NCBI GenBank assembly: GCA_937920085.1
Contig: CALETE010000010.1
Span: forward strand, 62,001 to 126,000
Source: an uncultured Alphaproteobacteria bacterium
GTDB lineage: Bacteria > Pseudomonadota > Alphaproteobacteria > Caulobacterales > Caulobacteraceae
Length of the DNA: 64,000 nt
Direction: 5' to 3'
The position numbers were made by a program, and so were the translations under genes. Positions 54,296-62,455 of this stretch are shown here, piece by piece (within the stretch, counting starts at the first letter, position 1; every line of letters starts with the position of its first letter). A model generated the notes under the pieces. That model did no database searches. It saw only the letters and a program-made list of their open reading frames with translations, and had not been told where the DNA came from.

Positions 54296-54302
54296 AGGCC
54301 GC

Positions 54303-55172
54303 CTAGGGCTTGGCCCAGACGCCGACCTTCCAGGCGTCGTCCTGCTTGAGTTCGCGATAGGCCACGGCAAGGGGTGAGGTCAGCATGATGACCTTTAGGG
54401 TCTGGATCAGCACCTCGATGAACAGGGTCAAGACCACAGCAAGAGCCGATAAGGGCCGGAAATGGGAAGGATGGGCGATTGTGGTTGCGCCGCCACCAAT
54501 GGAGACGAAGGCAAGACCGATCACCGAAAGCAATGCCCAGACCATCACGTAGAAGACGATGGACAACATGGCCATGCCCAGCAGGGGCCAAAAATGGCCT
54601 TCTGTCAGCTTCCAGGACTCAATAATGGCGATCCGGCCTTCTCCGAATGTCATGGGGGTGACCAGGATCAACCTGACACCCACCCAGATGAGCAAACAAG
54701 ACAGGCCAAACCCGATCAGAACGCCGGGAAAGCCGCCGATCAAGGTGGCGAAAGTCGCTGCAATCACGAATGAAAAAATGCCGATGGCCAGCATAACCAG
54801 ATTGACCGCCGCCAGTCGGATTTCGTCTTGACCCAACTGCATATGGGCGACGCCCTTATCGTGAGGCTTCAGCACCATTCTGAAAATGCCTCCCGTCAAA
54901 ACGGAAGAGACAAACGTATCGAGGACCAGAACGATGACAAAAGCCGGCCAGGAATGTTGCAGCATACCCACATAAGCTGAGGGGTCCCCTGCCTGCATGC
55001 CACCGTTTTGGATGAAGTGCTTAAATTCGGGCCCGGCCAGGGTGTTCATCGCGACGCCCATGGCCAGGAGGCCAACGAAGTAGAGCAGGCTCCAGACAAG
55101 AATTGCGCTGGGCTGTTCGCGGCTCAGCCTGAAACCTTCTAGCGCCGCCTCACTTGGCGAAAACTTCGTCAT
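54303..55172 (-). CDS. Polytopic membrane protein of unknown function
   Basis: 289 aa from ATG at 55170-55172 (GGTGGGAAG upstream). Six or so hydrophobic helices are visible: AILVWSLLYFVGLLAMGVAM, FVIVLVLDTFVSSVLTGGIF, AAVNLVMLAIGIFSFVIAA, VLIGFGLSCLLIWVGVRLIL, LLGMAMLSIVFYVMVWALL and a last one near LSALAVVLTLFIEVLIQ. The N-terminal FSPSEAALEGFRLSREQP and the loop containing GEGRIAIIESWKLTEGHFW recur in alphaproteobacterial membrane proteins I know only as hypothetical. It ends 7 bases after the repeat array and diverges from trmFO. Confidence 0.8.
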   Translation of the reverse strand: MTKFSPSEAALEGFRLSREQPSAILVWSLLYFVGLLAMGVAMNTLAGPEFKHFIQNGGMQAGDPSAYVGMLQHSWPAFVIVLVLDTFVSSVLTGGIFRMVLKPHDKGVAHMQLGQDEIRLAAVNLVMLAIGIFSFVIAATFATLIGGFPGVLIGFGLSCLLIWVGVRLILVTPMTFGEGRIAIIESWKLTEGHFWPLLGMAMLSIVFYVMVWALLSVIGLAFVSIGGGATTIAHPSHFRPLSALAVVLTLFIEVLIQTLKVIMLTSPLAVAYRELKQDDAWKVGVWAKP

Positions 55173-55305
55173 CTTCCCACCAGGACCGAGCGGCTCAACG
55201 GAGCCTGCGATTCGGCCAATCCTTCGGACTCTCTTTTGGGGTGTGACCCGCAGGGTCGCAAGGCCCCACTCGCGATCTTGAGCGATCGTTGCTAGTAAGC
55301 CACGC

Positions 55306-56685
55306 ATGACTCATTCACCGATACACGTAATTGGCGGCGGATTGGCCGGATCAGAGGCAGCCTGGCAGATCGCTCAGGCTGGCGTTCCTGTGGTGATCCA
55401 CGAAATGCGCCCTGTCCGTCAAACCGATGCACACCAGACGCAGAACCTGGCCGAGCTGGTCTGTTCCAATTCGTTCAGGTCCGACGACTGGACCGGAAAT
55501 GCTGTGGGCCTGCTGCATGCGGAAATGCGCCAGCTGGGCTCGATCATCATGTCCTGTGGCGACGCCCATCAGGTTCCCGCCGGTGGTGCCCTGGCTGTAG
55601 ATCGTGATGGCTTTTCCCTGGCAGTCACCGAGCGTCTGCTCAGCCATCCCCTGGTGACCCTAGCCCGGGAAGAGGTGGCCGGCCTGCCGCCCGCAGACTG
55701 GGACAATGTCATCGTCTCTACAGGCCCCCTCACCTCACCGGCCCTGGCTCAGGCGGTGCTGGATCTGACCGGAGAAGGCCAGCTTGCCTTCTTTGACGCT
55801 ATCGCCCCCATTGTGAACTTCGAGTCCATCGATATGGACGTGGCTTGGCGCCAGTCCCGCTATGACAAGGAAGGACCAGGGGGCGATGCGGCGGCCTACA
55901 TCAACTGCCCCTTGGACAAGGACCAATACGAAGCCTTTATCGATGCCCTGCTGGCGGGCCCAAAGACCGAGTTCAAGGACTGGGAAAACGTCCCCTATTT
56001 TGACGGCTGTCTGCCCATTGAGGTCATGGCCGAGCGGGGCCGCGAAACCCTGCGCCACGGCCCTATGAAGCCGGTCGGCCTGACCAATGAGCACAATCCT
56101 CAGGAAAAGGCCTACGCCATTGTCCAGCTGCGCCAGGACAACGCCCTGGGCACGCTTTGGAACATGGTGGGCTTCCAGACCAAGCTGAAGCACGGGGCGC
56201 AGACCGAGATATTCCGGATGATCCCTGGCCTTGAAAAAGCGGTCTTCGCCCGACTAGGTGGCCTGCACCGCAACACCTTCCTGAACAGCCCACGGCTGCT
56301 GGATGGTCAGCTGCGGCTCAAGGCCCAGCCCCGTTTGCGGTTTGCCGGCCAGGTGACAGGGGTTGAGGGCTATATCGAGAGCGCTGCCGTTGGCCTTTTG
56401 GCGGGCCGCTTCGCCGCCGCCGAGCGGAAGGGACTGGCTCTGACACCACCCCCGGCTACCACAGCCCTGGGCGGACTGATCGGCCACATTACTGGCGGTC
56501 ATCTGGATGGCGGTAAGGGGTCCTTTCAGCCCATGAATATCAATTATGGCCTCTTGCCCCCGGTCGAGGTCATCAAGCGCGACGAGGCGGGCCGCCGCCT
56601 CGGTGCCAAGGAGAAGAGCCGCAATAAGAAGCTGGCCGTCGGCGAACGTGCCCTGGCTGATCTGGCCGCGTGGGTCGAGACCTAG
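55306..56685 (+). CDS. trmFO: Methylenetetrahydrofolate-tRNA-(uracil-5-)-methyltransferase
   Basis: 459 aa flavoprotein that forms ribothymidine at position 54 of tRNA using methylene-THF and NAD(P)H. The FAD motif HVIGGGLAGSEAAWQIA is at the N terminus. Hallmark segments are CSNSFRSDD (catalytic cysteine region), GGALAVDRDGFS, INCPLDKDQYEAF and the C-terminal TALGGLIGHITGG followed by FQPMNINYGLLPP. This is the folate-dependent alternative to TrmA. It diverges from the membrane-protein gene and ends in CTAG shared with the squalene-synthase-like gene stop (56682-56685). Confidence 0.97.
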   Translation: MTHSPIHVIGGGLAGSEAAWQIAQAGVPVVIHEMRPVRQTDAHQTQNLAELVCSNSFRSDDWTGNAVGLLHAEMRQLGSIIMSCGDAHQVPAGGALAVDRDGFSLAVTERLLSHPLVTLAREEVAGLPPADWDNVIVSTGPLTSPALAQAVLDLTGEGQLAFFDAIAPIVNFESIDMDVAWRQSRYDKEGPGGDAAAYINCPLDKDQYEAFIDALLAGPKTEFKDWENVPYFDGCLPIEVMAERGRETLRHGPMKPVGLTNEHNPQEKAYAIVQLRQDNALGTLWNMVGFQTKLKHGAQTEIFRMIPGLEKAVFARLGGLHRNTFLNSPRLLDGQLRLKAQPRLRFAGQVTGVEGYIESAAVGLLAGRFAAAERKGLALTPPPATTALGGLIGHITGGHLDGGKGSFQPMNINYGLLPPVEVIKRDEAGRRLGAKEKSRNKKLAVGERALADLAAWVET

Positions 56686-57365
56686 ATTCGACCTGTCAGG
56701 ACAGCCCACAGCAAGCGGGCGCGCATGGTGAGGTCGCTGGGGGTTTGGTTCTGCGACCTAGGCCGTGACAGGGCGGCATGGGCAATAGCTGGGAAAGCGT
56801 CGGTCGAGAGGCCTTTGGAGGCTGATTGAGCCTCTGCCAGAGCGGCGTGCGCACCCTCGCCCTCGAGTCCCGCTGTCCCCATGAGCCGGCCGATGGCCCA
56901 GGCCGTACCGCCAGCACAAGCGGCCTCAGCATCCGCCTTGGGATCAAGGATGTTCGCCGCGACCATGGCAGCGTTTCCGCCAGTGTCCTTCGCCCAGGCC
57001 AGGGCCTCAGCCAGGGTCATGGGGTCATCGTCGAGTTCGCGCAGCCGGGCATCGATCATGGCTTCGAGGGGGGCGCGAGATAGGTTGTTGCGCGAAATAG
57101 CTACCGCAAGAGACTGTGCCGCGGGGTGTTGCCTGACGGGTCTTGCTTCATAGACCTCATCGAGAACCTCCCGCCACCAGGCCAGACGGATCTCGCCCAT
57201 AAGCGGATTACTGGCAACCTTGGGGGCACGGCCTAGCTCATGGTCAAACGCGTAGATCGCGACGACATCAGCCCGGGCCAACCGGTCGCCGATGAACCGG
57301 CTAGATAGCCAGCGGTCGGGGTCCACCCGCTTCAGCAGGTCGTCAAGATCAAGGGCGTCGGTCAT
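56682..57365 (-). CDS. Squalene/phytoene synthase-fold protein (NDUFAF6-like)
   Basis: 227 aa, shorter than true squalene or phytoene synthases (about 270-350). It has the fold's ARADVVAIYAFDHELGR and RLAWWREVLDEVYEA segments, but the aspartate-rich second motif is not obvious. Short alphaproteobacterial proteins like this, near secDF and a Mth938-domain gene, are related to NDUFAF6, a mitochondrial complex I assembly factor, so a respiratory assembly role is as likely as prenyl synthesis. It follows the terminator of the PuuD-like gene, and its own promoter must lie in or just after that hairpin. Confidence 0.78.
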   Translation of the reverse strand: MTDALDLDDLLKRVDPDRWLSSRFIGDRLARADVVAIYAFDHELGRAPKVASNPLMGEIRLAWWREVLDEVYEARPVRQHPAAQSLAVAISRNNLSRAPLEAMIDARLRELDDDPMTLAEALAWAKDTGGNAAMVAANILDPKADAEAACAGGTAWAIGRLMGTAGLEGEGAHAALAEAQSASKGLSTDAFPAIAHAALSRPRSQNQTPSDLTMRARLLWAVLTGRI

Positions 57366-57376
57366 GTCTGCAAATG

Positions 57377-57405
57377 AAAAGGCCCGCCCCTGTGTGGAGC
57401 GGGCC
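57377..57405 (-). terminator. Rho-independent terminator of the PuuD-type gene
   Basis: Read on the minus strand: GGCCCGC, an 11-base loop, GCGGGCC, then TTTT. It lies 26 bases after the PuuD-like stop (57431) and ends 12 bases before the start of the next minus-strand gene. Confidence 0.8.
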
Positions 57406-57430
57406 CGATCTCTGGAAAACCTTGGACGGC

Positions 57431-58036
57431 TTAGCCGAACAGGGTCTGATTCATGGTCATTGTGACCAGCATGGGGATCGAAAGCAGCGTGTTGGTCCGC
57501 GAGAACAGCATGGCGGTCCGGCCAGCCTTGGCCTTCGCGTCGGCATCGCCATCAACCAGGCCCAAAGCGATCTTCTGGTTTGGCCAGATGAAGACCCAGA
57601 CGTTGAAGCACATGATGGTCGCAAGCCACATGCCCACGCCGATGAAGGTGTGCTGCGGGACTGAGAAGCCCTGTAGGGCGCCTAGGGTGTAGGCTTCCAC
57701 CAGATAGCCGCGGTTCCAGGCCAGAATAATGCCGATGACCAGGGTCAAGAGTGCGGCCCAGCGGAACCAGAACAGCGCTTCGGGGGCGATGTACTTGGAC
57801 ACGCCCGGCTTCAGCTCGGCCGGAATGGCTGGCATCATGCGAATTTGCACGAAGTTGAAATAGTACAGCAGTCCAATCCACATAATGCCGCAGAGGACGT
57901 GGAGGAACCTCAGGACGCCCTGCCAGAAGATCTGATCTGCGCCGTGATTATGCTGCAAGTAGCCACCGATCACCACGAGGGCAAAAAGAAAGCTGACGAT
58001 GACTGTGTTGCGAAGGTTGGAGAGTAGTCCGGCCAT
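57431..58036 (-). CDS. Urate hydroxylase PuuD-type membrane protein (membrane domain only)
   Basis: 201 aa with AAAGGGG before the ATG. About five hydrophobic helices are visible, including VIVSFLFALVVIGGYLQ, VLCGIMWIGLLYYFNFVQ, FRWAALLTLVIGIILAWN and MWLATIMCFNVWVFIWPNQ. The GIMWIGLLYYFNFVQ segment is characteristic of the N-terminal membrane domain of PuuD, a bacterial urate-oxidising protein that also has a cytochrome c domain; that domain is absent here. Related stand-alone proteins are common in alphaproteobacteria, so urate oxidation is uncertain. Histidines in HVLCG and PQHTF might bind haem. Confidence 0.78.
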   Translation of the reverse strand: MAGLLSNLRNTVIVSFLFALVVIGGYLQHNHGADQIFWQGVLRFLHVLCGIMWIGLLYYFNFVQIRMMPAIPAELKPGVSKYIAPEALFWFRWAALLTLVIGIILAWNRGYLVEAYTLGALQGFSVPQHTFIGVGMWLATIMCFNVWVFIWPNQKIALGLVDGDADAKAKAGRTAMLFSRTNTLLSIPMLVTMTMNQTLFG

Positions 58037-58124
58037 TGGTTGTGCCCCTTTAGGTTCCTGCCCTGATGGGTCAGCTATAAGGGTTTTTTAGCCATGCGCA
58101 AAGTGTCAGGCGATCGGATGGCTC

Positions 58125-58484
58125 TTAGATCGCAATCAGGGCTGCAGCCAGCCGCCGACCCTCTGCAGTCAAAAGGTTATAGGTCCGGGCCGCCGTCGGG
58201 GTGTCCATGAATTCCAGCCCGATCCCGGCACTGGCAAGGGCCTCGCGCACAGGCTTGGGCGGCAGAGCATTGGTGGGGCCAACACCAAGCAGGACAAATT
58301 CCACGACCAGCGACCCCGCCGAAATTATAGCCTCGAAATCGGCAGGGGTCAGGTCCTTGGCGGCCTTGGCAGGCCAGGCCTGTGCAACATCATCAAGGAT
58401 AAGGACAGAGCCCTCATGCCAGTCGCCCGACAGCCGAAAGCCCCCGCCACCATAGGCGTCAACCGAGGGCGCGTTGCGGGCCAT
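58125..58484 (-). CDS. Mth938-like domain protein (NDUFAF3 homologue)
   Basis: 119 aa single domain (PF04430 type): VDAYGGGGFRLSGDWHEGSVLILDD, then VVEFVLLGVGPTNALPPKPVREAL. It matches the DUF498/Mth938 family that includes mitochondrial NDUFAF3, a complex I assembly factor. Its ATG abuts the secF TAA (58485-58487), so it is translationally coupled to secF. This neighbourhood is conserved in many alphaproteobacteria. A direct enzymatic activity is not known. Confidence 0.87.
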   Translation of the reverse strand: MARNAPSVDAYGGGGFRLSGDWHEGSVLILDDVAQAWPAKAAKDLTPADFEAIISAGSLVVEFVLLGVGPTNALPPKPVREALASAGIGLEFMDTPTAARTYNLLTAEGRRLAAALIAI

Positions 58485-59426
58485 TTACCGAGACGAGGCT
58501 GGCTTGAGCGGAACGGCGTCCTCATCACCCCGACGCACGCCCCAGAGCAAGATGATCGGCAGGGCCACATAGATCGATGAATAAGTGCCGATAATAATGC
58601 CGAACACCATGGTGAAGACGAGGGGGAAGAGCACAGGACCGCCCATGAACAGCGCACCCGCCAAGGCCAAAATGGCGGTCGAACCTGTGATCAGGGTCCG
58701 TGACAGTCGCTCGTTTTCCGACTTATTGATGACCTCAGCCAGGGGGGTGGTCTTATACTTGCGCAGGTTTTCCCGAAGTCGGTCGAAGGTGATGACCTTT
58801 TCGTTCATGGAATAGCCGATCACCGTCAGCAGGGCGGCAATGGAAGTCATGGAAAACTCAAGCTGCATCACAGACAGCAGGCCAAGAGTCAGCAGGACAT
58901 CGTGGAAAACGGCAACCACGGCACCCAGGCCAAACTGCAGTTGGAAGCGGAACCAGATATAGCCCAACATCAGCAGCAAGGCTAAGCCCAGGGCGATAAA
59001 GCCCTTCTGCACCAACTCACCAGACACCTTGGCTCCAACGGTCTCGGCGCGCTTAATCTGTATGCCGGGAAAGGCGCTGATCAATTCAGCGCGGACCTTT
59101 TCTGTCGCCTGAACCACATTGGCATTTTCGGCAGACCGGAAACGGAGCATGGCACCGTTCTTCGAGCCCAGGGTCACGACCTGGGCATCTTCGCCCCCGA
59201 CCCGACCGACGGCCGCGCGGAGATCTGCGACGGGGGGCGGACCTGCCGTCTGCACCTCAAGCAAGGTGCCTCCAACAAAGTCGATGCTCATATTCAGGCC
59301 CTTCGTCACGAAGGACACGCCAGATGCGAGAATCAACAGGGCTGACAGGACCGCGGCATAGGGCGCGAGCCCAACGAAGTTGAAGCTGAATTCCCGCGGC
59401 AGGTTGCGGATAAGTGGCCAGGACAT
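58485..59426 (-). CDS. secF: Protein translocase subunit SecF
   Basis: 313 aa from ATG at 59424-59426, eight bases after the secD stop. It has six transmembrane helices with the large first periplasmic loop. Conserved features are SIDFVGGTLLEVQ in the loop, then the RND-like helix block (IALGLALLLMLGYIWFRFQ), SMTSIAALLTVIGYSMNEKVITFDR (catalytic-type Asp/Arg region) and the C-terminal GIIIGTYSSIYVALPIILLW. With SecD and YajC it uses the proton gradient to drive late export. It is co-translated with the Mth938 gene downstream. Confidence 0.96.
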   Translation of the reverse strand: MSWPLIRNLPREFSFNFVGLAPYAAVLSALLILASGVSFVTKGLNMSIDFVGGTLLEVQTAGPPPVADLRAAVGRVGGEDAQVVTLGSKNGAMLRFRSAENANVVQATEKVRAELISAFPGIQIKRAETVGAKVSGELVQKGFIALGLALLLMLGYIWFRFQLQFGLGAVVAVFHDVLLTLGLLSVMQLEFSMTSIAALLTVIGYSMNEKVITFDRLRENLRKYKTTPLAEVINKSENERLSRTLITGSTAILALAGALFMGGPVLFPLVFTMVFGIIIGTYSSIYVALPIILLWGVRRGDEDAVPLKPASSR

Positions 59427-59434
59427 GGGGGCCT

Positions 59435-61027
59435 CTATACGATCGGCAGGGTTTTGGGCTTGGTGGCGCGATACCACCAGCCGATCAGAAGTTGGGTGAT
59501 GACCACGGCCGTGAAGACAGAGGTGATGACCCCGATGAGCAAGGTCCAGGCAAAGCCCTGAACCGGTCCAGCCCCGAACATCAACATGATCAGGGCCGAG
59601 ATGGCGCTGGTGATATTGGCATCAAGGATTGAGACCAAGGCCCGGGCATACCCGTGTTCCAGGGCACTGATGGGTGAGCGTCCAGCATGGGCCTCGTCAC
59701 GAACCCGTTCATAGATCAGGACGTTCGCGTCGACGGCCACAGCCAGGGTCAGGATCAAGCCTGCAATGCCCGGGAAAGTCAGGGTCGCCTGGGTCATAGA
59801 CATGGCACCGAAGATCAGCAGCACGTTCACCAGCAGGGCGATGGCTGCAAACAGACCAAACAGTCCATAGGCCAGGACGATGAAGACGATGATCGCCGCA
59901 GCACCAATGGCCAGGGAGATGGCCCCGGCCTTGACCGCGTCAGCGCCGAGTTCGGCACCCACCGTATTTTGCTGCTCAACGCTCAAGGGGGCCGGAAGGG
60001 CGCCGGCCCGCAGTAGAACGGCGAGGTCATTGGCGGATTCCGGTGTGAAGTTACCCGTAATCTGGCCCGAACCGCCGAGAATGGCGCTCTGGATGACTGG
60101 TGCGGAAATAATCTTGCCATCGAGGACAATGGCGAAGCGCTTACCAATCCCGTTTGCTGTGGCATCCCCGAAGCGCTTGGCCCCGACACCGTTGAACCGG
60201 AAGGTCACGACGGCCTGGCCAGTCTGCTGTTCGAAGCTTTGACGGGCGTCGGTGAGCATGCCGCCGTCCACGAGGGCGCGCTTCTTGACCAGCAAGGGTG
60301 CGCCGTCCTGATTTGGCAGGACCACAGATCCTGGCGGAATACGGCCCTGGGCCACTTCAGCAGGCGTGACGGAATCGTCGACCATCTGGAAGGTAAGCTT
60401 GGCGGTCTTGCCGATGATGGCCTTCAGCCGCTCCGGATCGCTCTCGCCGGGGGCCTGGACCACGATCCGGTCAACGCCCTGGCGCTGGATGGACGGTTCC
60501 TTGGTGCCGAGGGCATCGATACGGCGGCGGATGATTTCGATGGACTGCTCCACCGCCTTACCCGCTTCAGCCGCCATGGCCTGATCGGAAAAGGTCATCT
60601 TGATATGCTGATCGTCGCCCTGGCTGATGGTCACATCACGACCAGTCCCATTGGGCAGGGGCGCACCAACCCGATTGCGCAACAGGTTCATGGCGTCATT
60701 GACCTTGGTCGGATCGGTGATCCGCACCAAAACGTCGCTCCCCACCTGCCCGAGATCGGTGAAGTCAGTCTTTTCTTCGCGCAAGGTGGCGCGGGTGTCT
60801 TCGATCAGGTTGGTGATTTTTTCGACGCGCAGGGCCTTGGTGTCCACCGACAGCAGCAGCATGGAGCCGCCCTGAAGGTCGAGACCCAGATTCAAGGTCT
60901 TCTTCGGCATGAAGCCCGGCAAGGCGTCCCGTGCACTTTGCGGCAGAACGTTGGGCAGGGTGAACAGGAGTCCGAGGATCACGGCCGCCAGGACCGAGAA
61001 CGTCTTCCACCGCGACGGCGCAATCAT
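59435..61027 (-). CDS. secD: Protein translocase subunit SecD
   Basis: 530 aa, six helices and a large periplasmic domain. Hallmarks are LGLDLQGGSMLLLSVD after helix 1, IRRRIDALGTKEPSIQRQG and the P1 domain, then AGALPAPLSVEQQNTVGAELG before the helix cluster with VDANVLIYERVRDE. It begins 9 bases after the yajC stop and ends 8 bases before secF, forming a yajC-secD-secF transcript. Confidence 0.97.
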   Translation of the reverse strand: MIAPSRWKTFSVLAAVILGLLFTLPNVLPQSARDALPGFMPKKTLNLGLDLQGGSMLLLSVDTKALRVEKITNLIEDTRATLREEKTDFTDLGQVGSDVLVRITDPTKVNDAMNLLRNRVGAPLPNGTGRDVTISQGDDQHIKMTFSDQAMAAEAGKAVEQSIEIIRRRIDALGTKEPSIQRQGVDRIVVQAPGESDPERLKAIIGKTAKLTFQMVDDSVTPAEVAQGRIPPGSVVLPNQDGAPLLVKKRALVDGGMLTDARQSFEQQTGQAVVTFRFNGVGAKRFGDATANGIGKRFAIVLDGKIISAPVIQSAILGGSGQITGNFTPESANDLAVLLRAGALPAPLSVEQQNTVGAELGADAVKAGAISLAIGAAAIIVFIVLAYGLFGLFAAIALLVNVLLIFGAMSMTQATLTFPGIAGLILTLAVAVDANVLIYERVRDEAHAGRSPISALEHGYARALVSILDANITSAISALIMLMFGAGPVQGFAWTLLIGVITSVFTAVVITQLLIGWWYRATKPKTLPIV

Positions 61028-61036
61028 GGAGCGGGC

Positions 61037-61393
61037 CTAGACCTTGGCGTCGTTGGCGGCCGCGGGTTCGCCCCGGGTCCGGACGTCAGAGATCATCGCC
61101 TTGACCACCTTAATGGTCACGCCCTGGGCAATCTCGAGGCCGATTTCCTTGTCCTCGACCCGAACCACCTTACCGATGACACCGGAATTGAGCACCACGG
61201 TGTCATTGCGCTTGACCCCGGCGACGAGGGCTTGATGGGCCTTCATGCGCTGCTGCTGTGGGCGGATCATCAGGAAATAGAACAGGACGAACAGCGGAAC
61301 GAAAAACAGCAGGGACCCAAAGGGCTCGGGCAGTCCCGCAATGCCGGTCGCGGCACCGGCGGTCGTCTGGGCAAAAGCAGGGGTGGCGAACAT
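61037..61393 (-). CDS. yajC: Preprotein translocase subunit YajC
   Basis: 118 aa from ATG at 61391-61393 with GGAGAGG upstream; an ATG six codons earlier lacks that spacing. It has a single transmembrane helix (LLFFVPLFVLFYFLMIRPQQ) and a soluble C-terminal domain (VVLNSGVIGKVVRVEDKEIGLEI) typical of YajC, the SecDF partner. It is the first gene of the secDF transcript and diverges from the DUF815 ATPase gene. Confidence 0.95.
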   Translation of the reverse strand: MFATPAFAQTTAGAATGIAGLPEPFGSLLFFVPLFVLFYFLMIRPQQQRMKAHQALVAGVKRNDTVVLNSGVIGKVVRVEDKEIGLEIAQGVTIKVVKAMISDVRTRGEPAAANDAKV

Positions 61394-61509
61394 GGCCTCT
61401 CCGGTCGTCATTAGGGGCGCAGCCGTGCGCCCGCTTTCAAAGTCGCCGGAAGCTAAGGGTTCGCACCTCGTTTTGCAATGGAACCCGGCAGCCGCTAATC
61501 ACTCTATCC

Positions 61510-62349
61510 ATGATAAGTGATCTGAAACCCGTCCTCGAGCGCATTGCACTGGCCCTGGAACGGTTGGCCCCCCCTCCGCCAGCCGCCCCAGACTTCACCG
61601 CCGCGCGTCTATTTCGCCATGATGCATCACGGGGTGCCTTCCGCCCAGCACCGGACTATCCCCTGGCCTTAGACAGTCTGGTGGGGATCGACCGACAAAA
61701 AGAGCGGTTCGTGGAGAACCTCCAGAGATTCGCAGCAGACCGCCCCGCCAACCATGTCCTACTCTGGGGGGTGAGAGGCACGGGCAAGAGCTCACTCGCA
61801 AAAGCTGCCTTTATGTCGGTGGCTTTGACCTCTGAAAGCCTGAAGCTGGTTGAGGTGGATCGGGACGAAATCACCACCCTGCCCGACCTGTTTGATGTCC
61901 TGCGCCAGCGTACAGAGCGCTTCCTAGTCCTGTGCGATGATCTCTCCTTCGAAGAAGGTGCCGACGCCGCCAAGGCGCTGAAGTCGGCGCTGGAGGGCGG
62001 GGTTTCGGGGCCGCCGGCAAATGTCCTTTTCGTTGCCACCTCAAATCGCCGCCATCTCATGCCGAGAGGCCATGACGAAGCCCGCGGCCTCATCGCCACC
62101 GCTGAGGACGCAGAAGAAGAGATCAGCGTCTCCGACCGCTTTGGCCTCTGGATCGGTTTTCCGCCCATGGACCAGCCCACCTATCTGGCGGCCGTGGTCG
62201 CCTATGCAGAACGCAATGACCTCATGGTTGCAAACCTGGAACGCCGCGCCCTGCAGTGGGCGCAACTCCGGGGCGGGCGAAGTGGACGGGTGGCCTGGCA
62301 GTTCATCCGGGATTTGGCGGGTGAACAGGGAAAGTCTCTGCCCCTTTGA
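61510..62349 (+). CDS. DUF815 ATPase
   Basis: 279 aa from ATG 61510. It is an AAA-like ATPase: Walker A GVRGTGKSS (87-95), Walker B FLVLCDDLSF and a sensor-type VLFVATSNRRHLMP. The N-terminal 30 residues are helical and proline-rich (ERLAPPPPAAPD). DUF815 proteins are widespread in alphaproteobacteria beside yajC-secDF but their substrate is not known. The ATPase core suggests remodelling of proteins or nucleic acids. No strong ribosome-binding site is visible before the ATG. Confidence 0.85.
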   Translation: MISDLKPVLERIALALERLAPPPPAAPDFTAARLFRHDASRGAFRPAPDYPLALDSLVGIDRQKERFVENLQRFAADRPANHVLLWGVRGTGKSSLAKAAFMSVALTSESLKLVEVDRDEITTLPDLFDVLRQRTERFLVLCDDLSFEEGADAAKALKSALEGGVSGPPANVLFVATSNRRHLMPRGHDEARGLIATAEDAEEEISVSDRFGLWIGFPPMDQPTYLAAVVAYAERNDLMVANLERRALQWAQLRGGRSGRVAWQFIRDLAGEQGKSLPL

Positions 62350-62455
62350 TCCAAGCCCATCGAGCAGACCTAAGTTTGAAACGCTTGTTCAAAACCAGAT
62401 TGTCAAAAACCCCCTCCCCCGGCATAACTTCGCCATCCTAGGGAGGACTACCTAA

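Noticed and set aside
54017..54302. Repeats with spacing considered as a CRISPR array
   Set aside because: There are only two units, they are palindromic with alternating orientation, and the spacers are alignable duplicates rather than unique spacers.
60239..61414. 391-codon plus-strand reading frame opposite secD and yajC
   Set aside because: Secure secD and yajC genes occupy the other strand in full; the frame has no recognisable product and reflects GC-rich codon structure.
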